The position numbers were made by a program, and so were the translations under genes. A stretch of DNA of 64,000 bases from Steinernema hermaphroditum. Taxonomy: Eukaryota > Nematoda > Chromadorea > Rhabditida > Steinernematidae. Where the stretch lies: assembly GCA_030435675.1 (NCBI GenBank), contig CM059621.1, forward strand, positions 620,001 to 684,000, written 5' to 3'. Shown here one piece after another: positions 42,843 through 55,690 of the stretch. Every line of letters begins with the position of its first letter. Position 1 is the first letter of the stretch. The notes beneath the pieces are model-generated. The model did no database searches and was not told where the DNA came from. It was given only the letters and a program-made list of their open reading frames with translations.

Positions 42843-42910
42843 TGGGACTCGAACCTGCGACCTTCTGTGCGGGATTTTACCACGCAGAAGGCCACGGGTT
42901 CGACACCCTG
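42843..42910. repeat. B-box foldback element
   Basis: Best preserved copy. Arm GGGACTCGAACCTGCGACC with TTCTGTGCG pairs with CGCAGAA and GGCCACGGGTTCGACACCC. Confidence 0.75.
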
Positions 42911-43657
42911 CCGAAGCCAAACGTTTTCTATTCATAACATCATTTTTCTACGGAAATATCCAACAGAATTTCCGATGACATCATGGCCAAAAGCGGCCAT
43001 CACGGCTCAGCTCACTTCGGCGCATAAGTCACATCGCGCGCACGCCGGGAACTTCGCGTTGTTTTCCGGAAAACGCCACAATTTACATGCATACATAGTT
43101 GATGAGAGCGGTGGCGACGACGACGGAGCCACTCGTGACCGGCGCCGCGATTGTCTTCCGCGAAGGGGAGTGGCCCCAGGCACCACCTAGGGCCGGCCCT
43201 TCCCACTGACGGCGGCAAGAAGTTAATTAGTTTTGTGGGCTAAGGTAAACAGAAGGTTCCGAAGGCACCACCATCGAGAAAGCAATTAGCGGAGACAAAG
43301 GAATGGAGTCGGAATTAATTGGGTTCGCATGACTGACGCTGGGAAAGATGTAGGGCTTGCGTAAACAAAGTGAGACTTGCAGGCATCGTTCCGTCAGTTC
43401 CGGGACAGTAAGCCTCGATCAGGATAGCGAAATTCTGAACTCAAGACTCAAACTTGCACAGCCCTGGCCCCGATGTGTGATTGGGAGAGGCAAATAGTTG
43501 ACATCCAGAGGCCGTACTCAGCCTCTGAACTCTGTCATAGGGAGAAGATCAGAAGCTGACTAGGGTTCATATGGGACTTGAATTCAGTGACCATGAAACG
43601 AGACCATCGAAGATACGCCAAGATACGATTCATAGGATTGACGTTACTACTCTCTTA
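42911..43657. other. Intergenic, no gene seen
   Basis: No supported ORF; GC-richer around 43020-43200. Confidence 0.35.
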
Positions 43658-44913
43658 TACACTGCTGGACAAAAGTATAGGCCACCCCCCTTATTCGGCA
43701 GTTTGGAGGGCTAGCGGCAACTTTTGAAAATACCGACTACCCCATGTGAAAAAGCGTCGCGAAAAACATAGGTTCCATGGGGAAAGACGAAATCCCTGGA
43801 AGAGAAACAAATGTAAAAACGTTCAAATAAATCTGAGACCCATTTTCAGCTGGACAAAAGTATAGGCCACCCTAGACATTTGCTTCGCATTTAATTCGTA
43901 TTTAATTCGTAACAAGCCCTGTTTTCACTGTTATTTACTGGAACTGTGTTTCAAGGCTATTATGCTGCAATGGGTCGAAGTGCGCATCTTACAGATGTCG
44001 GAAAGTACAAAATTTAAGAGCTCCATTCTGGACACATGTCCAAATGGAAACATGATAGGCAGATGGCCACACCTTCTTCGCTAACAGACTCCAAACCACG
44101 CAAAACACCGTTTTCGGCGCCGCAGATTACATAAGAGTAAAAATTATACAATTTCAGTGCTTATAGGCATCACTCCCCCTTCAAAACTTAGAACCCCAAC
44201 ATGACCTGCATTCTTGTTCGGGTCCCAGAACGATCTGGAAGATAGAATTTTCAGCTTATTCCATCACTACCACGTTGTAGAGCGTATGCGAAAACCCCTT
44301 CCGGTCATCTTCTGCTAATTATCTAACATTACGGATGAAAGACAGCCGGGTTTTCCAAAATCTTTTGAAAAACGACCTTTTTCCATTGTAAATTCCATGT
44401 TACGAGATGTCCACGGCCAGAATTCGCATTTACTCCGTTTTTCATCAGATAAAACCGAAGCAGGGGTTTTCGCATACGCTCTACAATGTGGTAGTGATGG
44501 AATAAGCTGAAAATTCCATCTTCCAGATCGTTCTGGGACCCGAACAAGAATGCAGGTCATGTTGGGGTTCTAAGTTTTGAAGGGGGAGTGATGCCTATAA
44601 GCACTGAAATTGTATAATTTCTACTCTTATGTAATCTGCGGCGCCGAAAACGGTGTTTTGCGTGGTTTGGAGTCTGTTAGCGAAGAAGGTGTGGCCATCT
44701 GCCTATCATGTTTCCATTTGGACATGTGTCCAGAATGGAGCTCTTAAATTTTGTCCTTTCCGACATCTGTAAGATGCGCACTTCGACCCATTGCAGCATA
44801 ATAGCCTTGAAACACAGTTCCAGTAAATAACAGTGAAAACAGGGCTTGTTACGAATTAAATACGAATTAAATGCGAAGCAAATGTCTAGGGTGGCCTATA
44901 CTTTTGTCCAGCA

Positions 44914-44918
<5 letters not shown>
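43658..44918. mobile_element. Giant foldback (Tc1/mariner-like termini), about 450-bp arms
   Basis: Outer ends are TACACTGCTGGACAAAAGTA (43658) and its complement ending 44918, with TAGGCCACCC continuing both. A second copy of the terminus occurs at about 43849. From 43849 to 44301 the sequence pairs almost perfectly with 44917 back to 44462, leaving a loop of about 160 nt. There is no transposase ORF. It is followed directly by a TA microsatellite, which fits TA target preference. Confidence 0.85.

Positions 44919-44989
<71 letters not shown>
44918..44989. repeat. (TA)n microsatellite
   Basis: About 36 TA units abutting the right end of the foldback. Confidence 0.95.
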
Positions 44990-45678
44990 TCTTTTATGGA
45001 ATTACGCTAATAAGGACTAAGAAAATAAGAACTAAAAATAAGAACTACCGTAATAAATCTATAAAATGTTAGCCGGATCGGTGAGTAACGTTTTCAGTTA
45101 GTGGTATGTATGTGTGTGACAAACAAGGTCGTACATGATGGGCGAATATCCGAGACTAGGCCTATGTCAATTGAGACGTTTGACATACACCCTAATCTGC
45201 GGCTAAAGTCACTTGAACTTGTAGATTGTCCCAACGGTCACATTGCCGTCGCCTTTGTATTATGCATGAAGAACAGGTTGATGTCTTTAGCCTAACTTTC
45301 TGATCGCATATGGCTCTTCCCAGAGGACAGACAGCTCAGACACTTATCCATGTTAGTTCCTGATGACAAGGAACTGGGTAACCAATTCACAGGAAGTCAC
45401 GGAAATGAGAACGACGAAAATAGTCCAAGAAAACGGATATTCCTATGTGTAACCAAGGGATGTGCGCCAGTGAGCTCGAATACTAATCGACGTTATTAAA
45501 GTAATCTTTGCATTATTCAGGTCGAGACAGTTCTTTAAGGCCAAGTGCGAGATGAGATGAGCTGACTACTATAATTATATTGGACTTATGAAAGAAAAGT
45601 TTTAGAGAAAGACGCATAGTGGGGGGCAAAAAAAGGACAAAAATAAAAAAAAATGGGCAAAAAAATCAACTGGCTCTA
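44990..45678. other. Intergenic, no gene seen
   Basis: Nothing supported. Confidence 0.35.
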
Positions 45679-45753
45679 GTGGGTGTCAAACCTGTGACCC
45701 TCATGGTAGAGATTTTCACGCTGAAAGTCATGGGTTCGACTCCACCTCGGAGC
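45679..45753. repeat. B-box foldback element (diverged)
   Basis: GGGTGTCAAACCTGTGACC on the left and GTCATGGGTTCGACTCCACC on the right around a TTTCACGC centre. Confidence 0.55.
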
Positions 45754-45919
45754 TATAAATCGGAATTTTGTACAAAAGGTATGCTCTCATAGAGATAAAC
45801 TTTTTTTCCAGTCTCCAATGAGGTTGACTTCAGCATAGATGTGCATTACACACCCTATAAAGTTCATGGAACGACTCGGCGTCTTGGCACGATAAGACCA
45901 GAAAGCCATGGCCTGGACC

Positions 45920-46016
45920 AGAGATGGGCAACGACTCAGCCGTATCAACCGTCTTCCGTTTCAACTGGTTGGCCAGTCGACTCAGCCGATCCGATCCGAT
46001 TCGTTCGTGCCCATCT
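45920..46016 (-). repeat. Dispersed repeat copy (CGGATCGGATCGG core, inverted)
   Basis: Starts AGAGATGGGCA and ends CCGATCCGATTCGTTCGTGC plus CCATCT. The same parts, inverted, occur at 53035-53103. Confidence 0.5.
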
Positions 46017-47200
46017 TCTATGTCCATGTCCTTTTGGATAGTTGGTTATATCCCATGGAATACAAGTAAACACTGATAATCCTCATCCGTTCTAGACGCG
46101 CTAATATCATAATTCTAATGTCCTTAGGAAATATTTTCAAGTGACACGGCAAAACAGGGGACCTTGGGAGAAGGATCTGTTAAAAGAGGCACTTCGCCTT
46201 TTATATGACAGATCTTTGTCTTTGGCATGGCCAAGCATGAAAAACGGTTGCCCTTCTCATAATGGATAGTCGGATATGTTTCTGCGTCGCTTATCACGAG
46301 GAAAGGTCGGCACATAAGAGCAAAAAATTAGTCGAAGATCATTCTAGATCGACTACAGTAGACGGTGCTTTTTGCGAGCCAGACGCTAAGTAAATTGGAG
46401 CCAGACTCTCCCTCTGCGGTCATCGAAATTCAAGTGAATCATTAGAAAAGAAACAACAAGAAAAACCAAGTTTATAGTTTATGATCCTATGGAAAAAAAG
46501 TCATCCACGGTCTGCTGACCGTATTGACTGTAGATGTCTATATTATAAAAGTCTCTATGTGAAGTACTATCCGCCTCACTGAGCACGACCGCTGACAATA
46601 TTAAACTTGTTTTGATCGAGCGCTGTTGTGGTTAAATTACCGAAAGGTCAACCGCGGGGTGCGTAACAAAGAGAGAAGTAGAGGTAGTTGAGTCACTGGC
46701 TCAACTTGAAGCTAAAGTTAGACTTCGCCAGGCCGGCGGAAACGATTACGTAGGCACACGTGGCGCAGCTGAGATTTTGAGATAATAAGTTTTGACGCCA
46801 AGCATTCTGAAGACTTATTAATATTTATTGCTTATTGAAAAGCGAGAAAAACAGTTTGTGTGGAATCTGGGCGAAATTGAAAGTTAAGGGAGCCGACAAG
46901 GAGGTGACCTTGATTTTACGATTGTTTGGAAATAGTTGGACGCGGAAATGGTGTAAACAAATTGATTCTGGTCGCGATGCGAGCAATGAGAAGACACAAA
47001 AAAACGAAATGTTACACACATAGGTCACATCCTATTAGATCAATTTGTTTGATTAGTAGCTAGTCAATAGTGGTCATGAGAATTGCCCAAGACCTTACGA
47101 AGTGCCGAAGCTGAAAAGCAGTACAGAAGTAGGTCGTCCATTGAACACAGTTACGGATATACCAATATATGGAATACCGTGAACTTCTGTTCTGTTGTTT
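46017..47200. other. Intergenic, no gene seen
   Basis: AT-rich; short ORFs lack splice partners or family matches. Confidence 0.35.
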
Positions 47201-47290
47201 GCGTAGTCGATCTGGGAAGTGTCTTGACTGCCATTTTTCGGGTCCTTGTTCGACTCCCTTTCCAGTCGTTCTCTTTAGTTTTTTTTTGTT
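47201..47290 (+). repeat. Dispersed repeat with B-box-like core
   Basis: GAAGTGTCTTGACTGCCATTTTT, GTTCGACTCCCTTTCCAGTC and a T-run match the minus strand of about 55600-55690. Confidence 0.55.
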
Positions 47291-47569
47291 TTCCACCCTA
47301 AGAATATTTAATTTTTCATCATCGGTACCTCAGCTCTTCTAAACTCATTTATCGCTTCACTATCTACATCAACAAGAAAAGTGCACTGGTGGATGATTGG
47401 TGAACTCATTTTGCACTTTTGAATAGAAGTACAGATGCGCAACAAATACGTGACTTTCACAGAAACACGGATCGATTCTCAAAAAGATGGTCTTGCCGAC
47501 GTCTTGCCTGTTCAAAGAAGCCTGAGTGATAAAGGTGCATAAATCGGAAATTTGTTATCAAGGAAGCAG

Positions 47570-48305
47570 AATTCAAGAGCCGTTCTCTATTTCCAAAAAA
47601 ATGTTTGGTTCCTGTGGGGAGCCGAACCCGTGACCCTTTGTGTAGGAAATATTCGCCACGCGCAGGGTCAGAAGTTCGAGTTCTACTGTAGAATTCAAGG
47701 CCCACTTGAATTGACATTTCCATGGACAAAAGTTTTCTAATACTCAAAGGTACAGTAAACCCAAACCCAAAACTTGCCCCTGACTCGAGTGGGACTCGAA
47801 TCCACGACCCTACGCGTCGTAAATCCCTATGCGAAAGGTCATAGGTTCGATTCCTGCATGAGGCTGCAATTTTTTTTTCGAACAAAATCCTGTTTGCAGA
47901 TACTGGAAAATTTTTGCTGAATCCATAGAAGTCATCCCAGGCCCACTAAATTTAAGAGCCGTTCTCTATTTGCGAAAAAAAATGTTTGGTTCCTATGGTG
48001 AGTCGAACCCATGACTTTTTGCGTGGGAAAAATTCGTTCGAGTCCCACAACAGGAAACAATACCAATCCACTTGAATCGAGTGGCATTACCATGAATAAA
48101 ATAGTGAAAAGTACAGTAAACCCAAACCCAAAACTTGCCACTGACCCGAGTGGGGCTCGAACCCACGACCTTACGCGTTGTAAATCCTTATGCGAAAGGT
48201 CACAGGTTTGATTCCTTCAGGAGGCAAAAAAATTTTTTTTAATAAAATCCTGCTCGCAGATACTGGAAAATTTTTGCTGAATTCATAGAAGTCATCCCAG
48301 GCCCC
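47570..48305. repeat. Tandem duplication (about 379-bp unit) with four B-box foldbacks
   Basis: Two units, about 47570-47948 and 47949-48305, each with AAGAGCCGTTCTCTATTT, a foldback, ACAGTAAACCCAAACCCAAA, a second foldback and GAAGTCATCCCAGGCCC. Foldbacks: 47615-47686, 47790-47858, 47994-48050 (part lost) and 48150-48218. Each has a complement-B-box on the left (e.g. GGGACTCGAATCCACGACC) and a forward B-box on the right (GGTCATAGGTTCGATTCC). Confidence 0.75.
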
Positions 48306-50433
48306 AATAACCTCTGAATTTCGCGAAAAAACCGCAAATCTCCACCACAAACCAAAAATAACTCTGATTTCCGGCGCAAAGTTCGCGACAGCAACATGAT
48401 CGTAGCGCAAAGAAGAAACGCAGCCGACGGAGACGAACGAACGAGTTTAATTGATTCGATTGACGCGGTGGCTGTGGCTGTGGCGACGGTCTGTCGACGT
48501 CGTCGGGCAGCCGAAATGAGCGAACGACACGTCACTGTTTTGTAATTTTCACATACATAATTGGGGCTCTGTGGCGAAATGTAAGGCGGTGTTTGGTCAC
48601 GGTGACGCGGATGAGTAATCCAAGAAGGAGTCGCTGGTGGTCGTCCGAATGGTTAGGGTACAAGGGTTCATCCTGGTCAGGCACTATCAAATTAATTTAG
48701 AGGTCACACAATGTAATATCAAAGGGAACCTAGGCTAGCTCAAGAGACATGACCAACAACTGCAACTACAGATTGATAAAAGGCGTCTCGAAAGTTTATA
48801 CAATCGTCTCGAAAGGAAGTGCCTAATGGACTGTGTAAAGGGGATCTAAAAGGAAAACGTGTTATGAAAAGAAGGGCGTTTAGAGAGACCGTTGATATAG
48901 AAGCAGACAGAGGAAAGGACGTAATGTGACATAGCGATATGGCGAACGGTTGCGTTATGATTGCCCTCATGGTATAAGCTGAACATAGGTGGTAGCCAAG
49001 TGTGAAAAACTGACCAAAAAAGTCGTAGACAGACGTCATGTCCTATAGCCGGCTCCCACAACAGCTCTCTATTTTAAGATGGATTATTCGTGTTTATCGT
49101 ACTCTCTTAGGTTTATCCGACGAACCCTTTCAGAAATCTCTCATTTCTCTGGAAAGCACGTCGGATCATAGAGTGCTTCGAATCGGAACATTATATTCTA
49201 TTCGACAGTAGAACCTACTCTTTGACCATACAGTAAATCTAGGCTGCTTCTTCAAATAGTATGTAAGGTGCATGAGACAAGGCGGTTAGAACTTTTCATC
49301 TGGTCAAGAAGCTCATCACCGCCGCCCGATCGCCAAGCCAAAGATTCGCTGCAATCGGCTTATGCTAGTCATAATATATTTCAACGATAAAGATTGACTT
49401 TCGTAGGATGTAGCCGAGTAGACCGAACAGCCCGATGACCTACGGACTGACAGGCATTACATGCAGAGAAAAGAATACAACCAAAAGGTGCATCCAATTT
49501 GTAAACGTCACCGCGACCAACGTGTGACAACGGTGACAAGGAAGTCGTTTTGTGGTTAGCCAGAAGTGTAACCGGTTTAGCGCATTTCCGGTTTCCTTAA
49601 TTGATCTCCTTATTCTATAAAGTAGACGAGCTTGTTAAAGAAAAACAGTTATATATGCTTTTTACAAGTGAAGAAAGGTCCGAATGACTGATCGCAGGTT
49701 CCTAATCAGATGGCTATGATCAGGACCAGCGCTGGGCGACATGAGACTTTTCAACCTCGAGACTCGAGACCACAATAAAAATGCTGACACGAGACTCGAG
49801 ACTTTGACAGTCCCGTTATCTGAAACAAGATTCAAAGCCTCAAGCAGCCAAGTCCTTTAGCTATAAAATGCTTGAAAACTATGAATACAGGTCCAGAGCG
49901 CATTTTCGAAGTCAGCATCAAACCAACAAAGGTATCATGTTTATATGTATTAAGCATTAGGAAAAGGATGGATCAGTCGTCAGTAAACGAGCTTTACGGA
50001 AATGTCGTATTGTCACCCGAGGCACAGCATTTATCTTCTGACGCATGAATACACATCAAATCCGTGTTTTTGGATAACGGATAGAGCGTTCATGACGCGA
50101 TAGAGGATGTCGTTGTTGAGTCACTTCCAAACACTGTCCTTGTATTTTTGAAGAAATACACTGTGGATGCAGTGGGAATCATATCCAATCATGTTCATTT
50201 CCCTAGATCAATGACGCCGACTACGGATAATCAACAGATGAAAACAATAGTTTTTGTTTTCTGGCCGATTAGCGAGGACCAACGGTCGCTGACCTATCGA
50301 CTTTCTGATACGATCGAAATGTGCACGAAATGTGACAAAGATCATTTTTCATGAATGGACTCAATGAAACGTAGAAGGACAGCACATGGCCGTCAATCAA
50401 GGGGCCGCCCATTGGTGAAAAAATATATAAGCT
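48306..50433. other. Intergenic, no gene seen
   Basis: About 2.1 kb without supported coding sequence. Around 49730-49815 GACTCGAGAC recurs several times, resembling a piece near 62645-62715. Confidence 0.4.
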
Positions 50434-50552
50434 AGGGATGCACCGGAACGGACAGGAATCACTCAGAAGGTCCGGGGTTCGAATCCGCCTGCAGAACCCC
50501 GGACCTTCTGACTGATTCCGGTTCGTTCCGGTTTGCGTTCCGGTGCATCCTT
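50434..50552. mobile_element. Short foldback MITE with B-box arms
   Basis: Ends AGGGATGCACCGGAACG and complement CGTTCCGGTGCATCC. Inside, AGAAGGTCCGGGGTTCGAA pairs with GGGGTTC-complement AACCCCGGACCTTCT. It belongs to the same family as 58262-58500 but lacks a long loop. Confidence 0.75.
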
Positions 50553-50686
50553 AATATAAGCTTTGGGGGTGAAATCGTCCTTATTTTGTTCAAAACCTGT
50601 GATAAGGATGGCTTCAGAAGGCTCACGAAGGGGAAAGACAGTTTTGATCTGATGTTATAATAGATCGGTAGATCGATTCGAACGTG

Positions 50687-50758
50687 TCCGATGTGGTCTA
50701 GTGGTTAGGATTTGCGGCTCTCACCCGCAAGGCCCGGGTTCGATTCCCGGCATCGGAA
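50687..50758 (+). tRNA. tRNA-Glu (CTC)
   Basis: 72 nt, body identical to 3407-3478. Acceptor TCCGATG/CATCGGA, anticodon CTC, B-box GGTTCGATTCC. About 160 nt of 3' flank and about 35 nt of 5' flank are also shared with the 58751 copy. A TTTTTC terminator follows. Confidence 0.97.
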
Positions 50759-50920
50759 TAACTTTTTCACGGTGTACCTTCTATCAAAAAGCTGTTTTTC
50801 TGCAGAATTCTGCAAGAAGCCGTGCAGCGGTATGGCGACTATCCACAAATTGGCGCTTCCGAGAAAGCGTGAAACACAATTAGCGGAAGACTCATAAAAA
50901 GGCACTGAGGATTCCTGTAA
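50759..50920 (+). repeat. 3' flank shared with the 58.7-kb tRNA-Glu
   Basis: TTCTGCAGAATTCTGCAAGA, AAATTGGCGCTTCCG and AAGCGTGAAACACAATTAG recur inverted at about 58590-58750. This is a tRNA-containing duplication of about 260 bp. Confidence 0.85.
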
Positions 50921-51785
50921 TGAGCTCCTTTTCCTAGCCAAAGCTTTCGAATCATAGATCGTGGATGCCTACGCCTGGAAACGCAAAATAAGGACAAGAT
51001 ACACATGGCCTAAGCCTGACCGACCAATCTCAAGCCTATCCTCCATGGAAAACCCCTCACTCTAAGCCTCAAACGGGGAACTTACCGCCAAAGAGCGCGT
51101 CGCCTTCTTGACTTATTCATCAGCCAATAAAACGTCCGCAAACGCTGTGCACATCAACCACCATCGAAGCGCAATAAAAGTGTCTTTTTTGCGCGGAGAA
51201 CACATATCGCGGATTAATTACGCTGCCGCCGCGGACTTCGCCAGATGCGACGTCGTCGACGGACAAGGAGCTCGTTAAGCCGCGGCTCGAGGCGGTCCAC
51301 GCCACGTCTTCTGGCGTCTTAGTTGCCTAGGCGACGCGTGTGGCCCTTAATGAATCATAACGACGTTTCGTTTGCGAAAGGTGCTATCTTAATTAGCCCC
51401 TTTTGAGGGCATGCTGCAGCAGAAGTTGCAGACGCGCGCACAGGGCCATAGAGGAGGGAGAGGAGAGGGGAGGGTGGGCGGAAGTCGTTTGGATGCAAAA
51501 TGAGTTGCGCGTTGCTTAAGTGCAGATGTTGGCGGCTAAGCGGGAAGTGACCGAAGGGGATGGGACGCCAGGGATGTCATGATTCACGAATAAAGTCGTC
51601 GGCGAAGAGATGAAATGAACATCTGGAGAAAACGTTGTTGTAAAAACTGAAGGACATCTGCAAAAATGTGCACTTGTAGCGATTATAGGTCAAAAAGAGA
51701 GATTCAACCTGTACACCAGCCTAAACCGATCATTATCGCCAAGAAAAACCATTACAGAACAAAATGAAGTGTATAGAAAAAGTTT
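50921..51785. other. Intergenic, no gene seen
   Basis: A purine tract lies near 51448-51475; otherwise nothing. Confidence 0.35.
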
Positions 51786-51867
51786 CGCAGTCAGCAGGAT
51801 TCGAACCTACGCGGGCAGAGCCCAATTGATTTCTAGTCAATCTCCTTAACCACTCGGACATGACTGC
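51786..51867 (-). tRNA. tRNA-Ser (AGA)
   Basis: 82 nt class II tRNA. Acceptor GCAGTCA/TGACTGC, A-box CCGAGTGGTTAAGG, anticodon arm with AGA (GACTAGAAATC), long variable arm TGGGCTCTGCCCGC, B-box GGTTCGAATCC, discriminator G. Confidence 0.97.
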
Positions 51868-52018
51868 ACAGGGACAGAGCGCGGCGGTAGGCGTCTTATT
51901 CACTGCTCTCTCTTTTATCTCTGGAATTTGATGTAAGTGGTTCCGTGTAAAGGTCAAGCACACGCCTATATCAAACAAAAAATGGCTAGTTTCTTCATCC
52001 GAATATTAAACTCTCAGT

Positions 52019-52114
52019 CCTTTCGTGGCGGGACCCGGATATCGACAGAATGCAGAGTAGTTAAACCCTCAAAATTTGCCACGTTCCTTGAAGCATGGGT
52101 CCCACCACGAAGTA
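52019..52114. repeat. Short hairpin (inverted repeat)
   Basis: CTTTCGTGGCGGGACCC pairs with GGGTCCCACCACGAAG across about 60 nt. The right arm motif recurs near 55765. Confidence 0.6.
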
Positions 52115-53034
52115 GCATTGGCTAATTATTATGAGAAATGTCCATTTTCGGATCTTCTGGTAAGTCCTCTAGATCAACAGTCGACTTCAGTCTTCACCAA
52201 TGGTGACTCTTCATTCTGAGAAAGCAATATTGCTTTCCCAAAATAGCGTCCATTTGTTGTTTTTGAAGACAAGCCTTGTGTTAATTAATTTTTGCCATCC
52301 ATTTACGCACATTTCTTTGAAAGGCTACACAAACCAAGACATCGCGTTCCAGCACTCACAAAGGGGTCGCTTTGTTCAGGGACAAAATGGGACAATACAA
52401 AAAGGCACAATTGTGGCTTTCGAACACGGAAGTGAACTGAAACATCACATTCAGCCGGTGCAAGACGGCTTTTCTGCAAATTCACGTCTGTCGCCAAGCA
52501 CATTTGCCTAGTTCGGGGATGATTTATGGCGACGACTTTTCCGATATCCCGTTTTGGATGATCAATACAGAGTGGATGGATATGATTAAGCGATCGGGAA
52601 AACAAAACTGCGTATCTGTTATTCATCATATTGTCTGATTCTAAGTAGGAAAAATTTAAATCTGCGGAAAAAGTACATAAAAAATATATCTTTTTTGGAC
52701 TCTGACTCAAACTGAATCAACTGGACTCAATTCAGCGATCCTATCGATATGAATGAGGGTGATCGCTGCGGGACAGTTCTCACGGACAGTAATGGATTGC
52801 TACCCATGGATGGTCATGGACGGATCTAGCCTAAAGCCCGTAAAATTTGGTGTAAAAATGGAAAACACAATCTGAAATTTTTGACCCATTTCAAGAGCTC
52901 GTTACAGCTATAACCAAGTGATATTTCCGCCTCTTTTGCTACTGGGTTTTACCGATGAACCACACTCCCACCGAGCCAGATTGGTATACAAAAACTGTAT
53001 CTTTTTTTTGATATTCACTTACTTATCACATGCC
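52115..53034. other. Intergenic, no gene seen
   Basis: Nothing supported. Confidence 0.35.
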
Positions 53035-53103
53035 CAGGGTTGGCACGAACGGATCGGATCGGCTAACCGATCCGTAAGCCGGCTGAGCCGATGCCCATCT
53101 CTG
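53035..53103 (+). repeat. Dispersed repeat copy (CGGATCGGATCGG core)
   Basis: GGCACGAACGGATCGGATCG then AGCCGGCTGAGCCGATGCCC, ending ATCTCT. Relative of 45920-46016 and 7985-8052. Confidence 0.5.
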
Positions 53104-53699
53104 CCCCACACAACAACTGAATCCAGTATCGCTAAGTGCTCTAATACCCAAACACAAGCTTATTATTCCCGCGCGCGAACACTAATCCATCCAAGAAATT
53201 CTCTCGTCTTTCACTTCGCGAAAACGGACTCCTCGTCCGCAACATTTACACTCCTAGGCGTCATCACTCCTTATCGAAATTTTGAAATGCGCGTGCGGCA
53301 CGCCACCTGAACCTGTCGACGAAAAACAAAAGTACAAAACGGCGTTTGCACACGACGAAGTCGAGAATATGGATTTTGGATTTGGCCATAATTAATGCGG
53401 TGAGAACGGGATCTCACGCAGCGCTAAGCCCAACTTCTCCGAGGGCTAAGCGGTCGCTGTTTACGGCGGCGCCAGAGTGCAGCGGATAATTCGATTGGCG
53501 TACGGGGGGAGGTGACGCGGAATGGGCCACAATTATGAAGATTAATTTGGGAAAGACAAATTGGGCGATTTGTCCTAGATGACTGGCAAAACAACGGAAA
53601 ACACGTCTGGAAAAGTGAACCATACACATGACCTTTTTAGCCCTCGTTTCACTAAGCAAAATTGCCAGAAAATGTTTATATGCAGTAGTAATAGTGCAA

Positions 53700-54245
53700 T
53701 TTAGCACCAAAAAAATCGAAGATTCTTTTTAGAGCACACACATAAAGAAAGGAAAAATTTCTGGCTTTCGACCGGCGTCGAACCGCTGACCTCCCACGCG
53801 GGAATTTTTATTCGAGTCAATAGATTCGGTCTCCTATAATACAACATTTTCCGCACGAAAGGTCGCAAGTTCGAAGCCGGTCGGAGTCTAAAAATTTTTA
53901 CCCATCATGTTTGGTGTTTTGTCCTTTATATGCACATGAGAAAGGTAATCTATGAGTGTAATAGCACTACTGTGCACTTGAGCGTTTAGGAATACACGTG
54001 ACCACCTTGTTTGTGTGGGTTGGTTTGTAAAAGTGCACTTTTTCGCTAGCAGCGACAAAAAAATCGAAGATTCTTTTTAAAGAACTCACCTAAGGCAGAT
54101 ACAAAATTTCTGGCTTTCGACCAGCGTCGAACCTCCGACCTTTCACGCGTCACTCTTTAGCGGATGTGATCCCCATAATATACCCTTTTCCACGCGAAAC
54201 GTCGCAGGTTCGATGCCGGTCGGAATCCGAAAATTTTTTTCTTGC
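53700..54245. repeat. Pair of tandem B-box foldbacks with wider loops
   Basis: Copies at 53764-53886 and 54112-54226, each preceded by AAAAATCGAAGATTCTTTTT. Left arms CGACCGGCGTCGAACC and CGACCAGCGTCGAACC pair with right arms GTTCGAAGCCGGTCGG and GGTTCGATGCCGGTCGG. Loops are about 60 nt with CACGCG at the base. Confidence 0.7.
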
Positions 54246-55594
54246 TTTACACTTGTTTTAGTTTGTTTCAAATTAAAAGTTATCAATGGAAAATTGTTAT
54301 ATTCACCTACGATAGGGGTGCCAAAGCTCTTATCTACCGTTTTTCTCTTCGAGAAGCCACTTCGGAAAATGAAAAACAGATTCTTTCTGTTCCTCTTTTA
54401 TTAAATTTACCCAAAAGTAGTGCAAGGATTTCAATTCCATCTACTCAAATATCGGCATTTCCAGTATGAAGGTTGGACATGAGAACATGTCTGGCTTCTC
54501 ACGAAGTGAATAACAACAACCGCTGAATGCTAATAGGAAATGAGTAACAAAGAGATTACTCAGACCGCGTTGAGATGGAAGTACTTGAACAAAAGAATTG
54601 CTCGCTTCCTGTGCACAAACAAGGAACCGATCAAAGTTAGCCATCGGCTGCACAAGGAAGTAACCAGGTACCATTTCGATAAAGACCTATAAAAAATCTA
54701 ATCCATCCGGCTTCAGGACTATCAATAGAGCGAGTTTAACCCTATTTTTGACACAGAGGACACGTTTTCAAAGAGAAAATATAAGAAACAATAAGTGCAC
54801 CAAAAGGGCAACATAGTTGTTGATACAAAAGTACGATTATGGTCAAAATATTTAGGAGAAATATGAGTCATTCCAAGCTGAAGCTATATACATACATCCT
54901 ATGACGACTTGGTCCACGAAGTTGGCACTGTAATGTCACGTATCTAGGGGAAAAAATCCGTCGATTTTCACCAAAAGAAACATTTCCGAAATGACAAACC
55001 TGACGTCAGTTCCCTTTCTGAAAACAACTCCGTCTAACGGCGATGTTATCAGCGGAAAGCACTGAATGTTTGATAGACTTTTCGACGTCAAAGGTGTTAT
55101 TTGCGCGCACTCATTCCATGGACACAACCTCAACATGGATGGCGTTCAAAAATAAAACGTTTTACGGCTGTTTTCTTCTTTAGCACGCCTGAATGCTAAG
55201 GAAATGAGGGTCATTCAGGGAAAAAGCTTTTATGCGGATTTTTATAGAAGCTCGAAGGTGATTTTGTTGGTCGGACTAAAGATCTTTATAGATGGGAGCA
55301 TTTCTAGAAGATCTTTTGTGTATCTCCATGTCTTAGATTATCATATGCCATGCCGGTCAAGAAACGTGCACACATCTCACAGGGGAACCTTTCCAAGTGT
55401 GCGCCTCAGAACGAGGAACACGGGTAGGGCTTTATTAGTGAACGTTAATCCCAAAAGCTTATACACACGCATATGTAAACATCCGTCAATATTGTGAAAC
55501 CTGCCATGGAGGTTTTTGTGATCGAACTGGTCTATCTTTGGTTTTGGTAGTCATAAAACGACGCTAATGAAACTGGAGAACATAAGATCCAAAC
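54246..55594. other. Intergenic, no gene seen
   Basis: Nothing supported. Confidence 0.35.
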
Positions 55595-55690
55595 TCGGAG
55601 AAAACTGAAAAAAGAACGACTGGAAAGGGAGTCGAACCGGAACGCAAAAAATGGCAACGAAGACACTTTCCAATTGGCCGTCGCTCTGGA
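55595..55690 (-). repeat. Dispersed repeat with B-box-like core
   Basis: Minus-strand partner of 47201-47290 (GACTGGAAAGGGAGTCGAAC, AATGGCAACGAAGACACTTTCC on plus). Confidence 0.55.

Noticed and set aside
42011..42910. B-box foldbacks as tRNA genes
   Set aside because: No acceptor stem or A-box/anticodon arm; instead two mirrored T-arm-like pieces.
47570..48305. CRISPR-like array
   Set aside because: Only a two-unit tandem duplication with diverged foldbacks; no regular repeats and spacers, and the DNA is eukaryotic.
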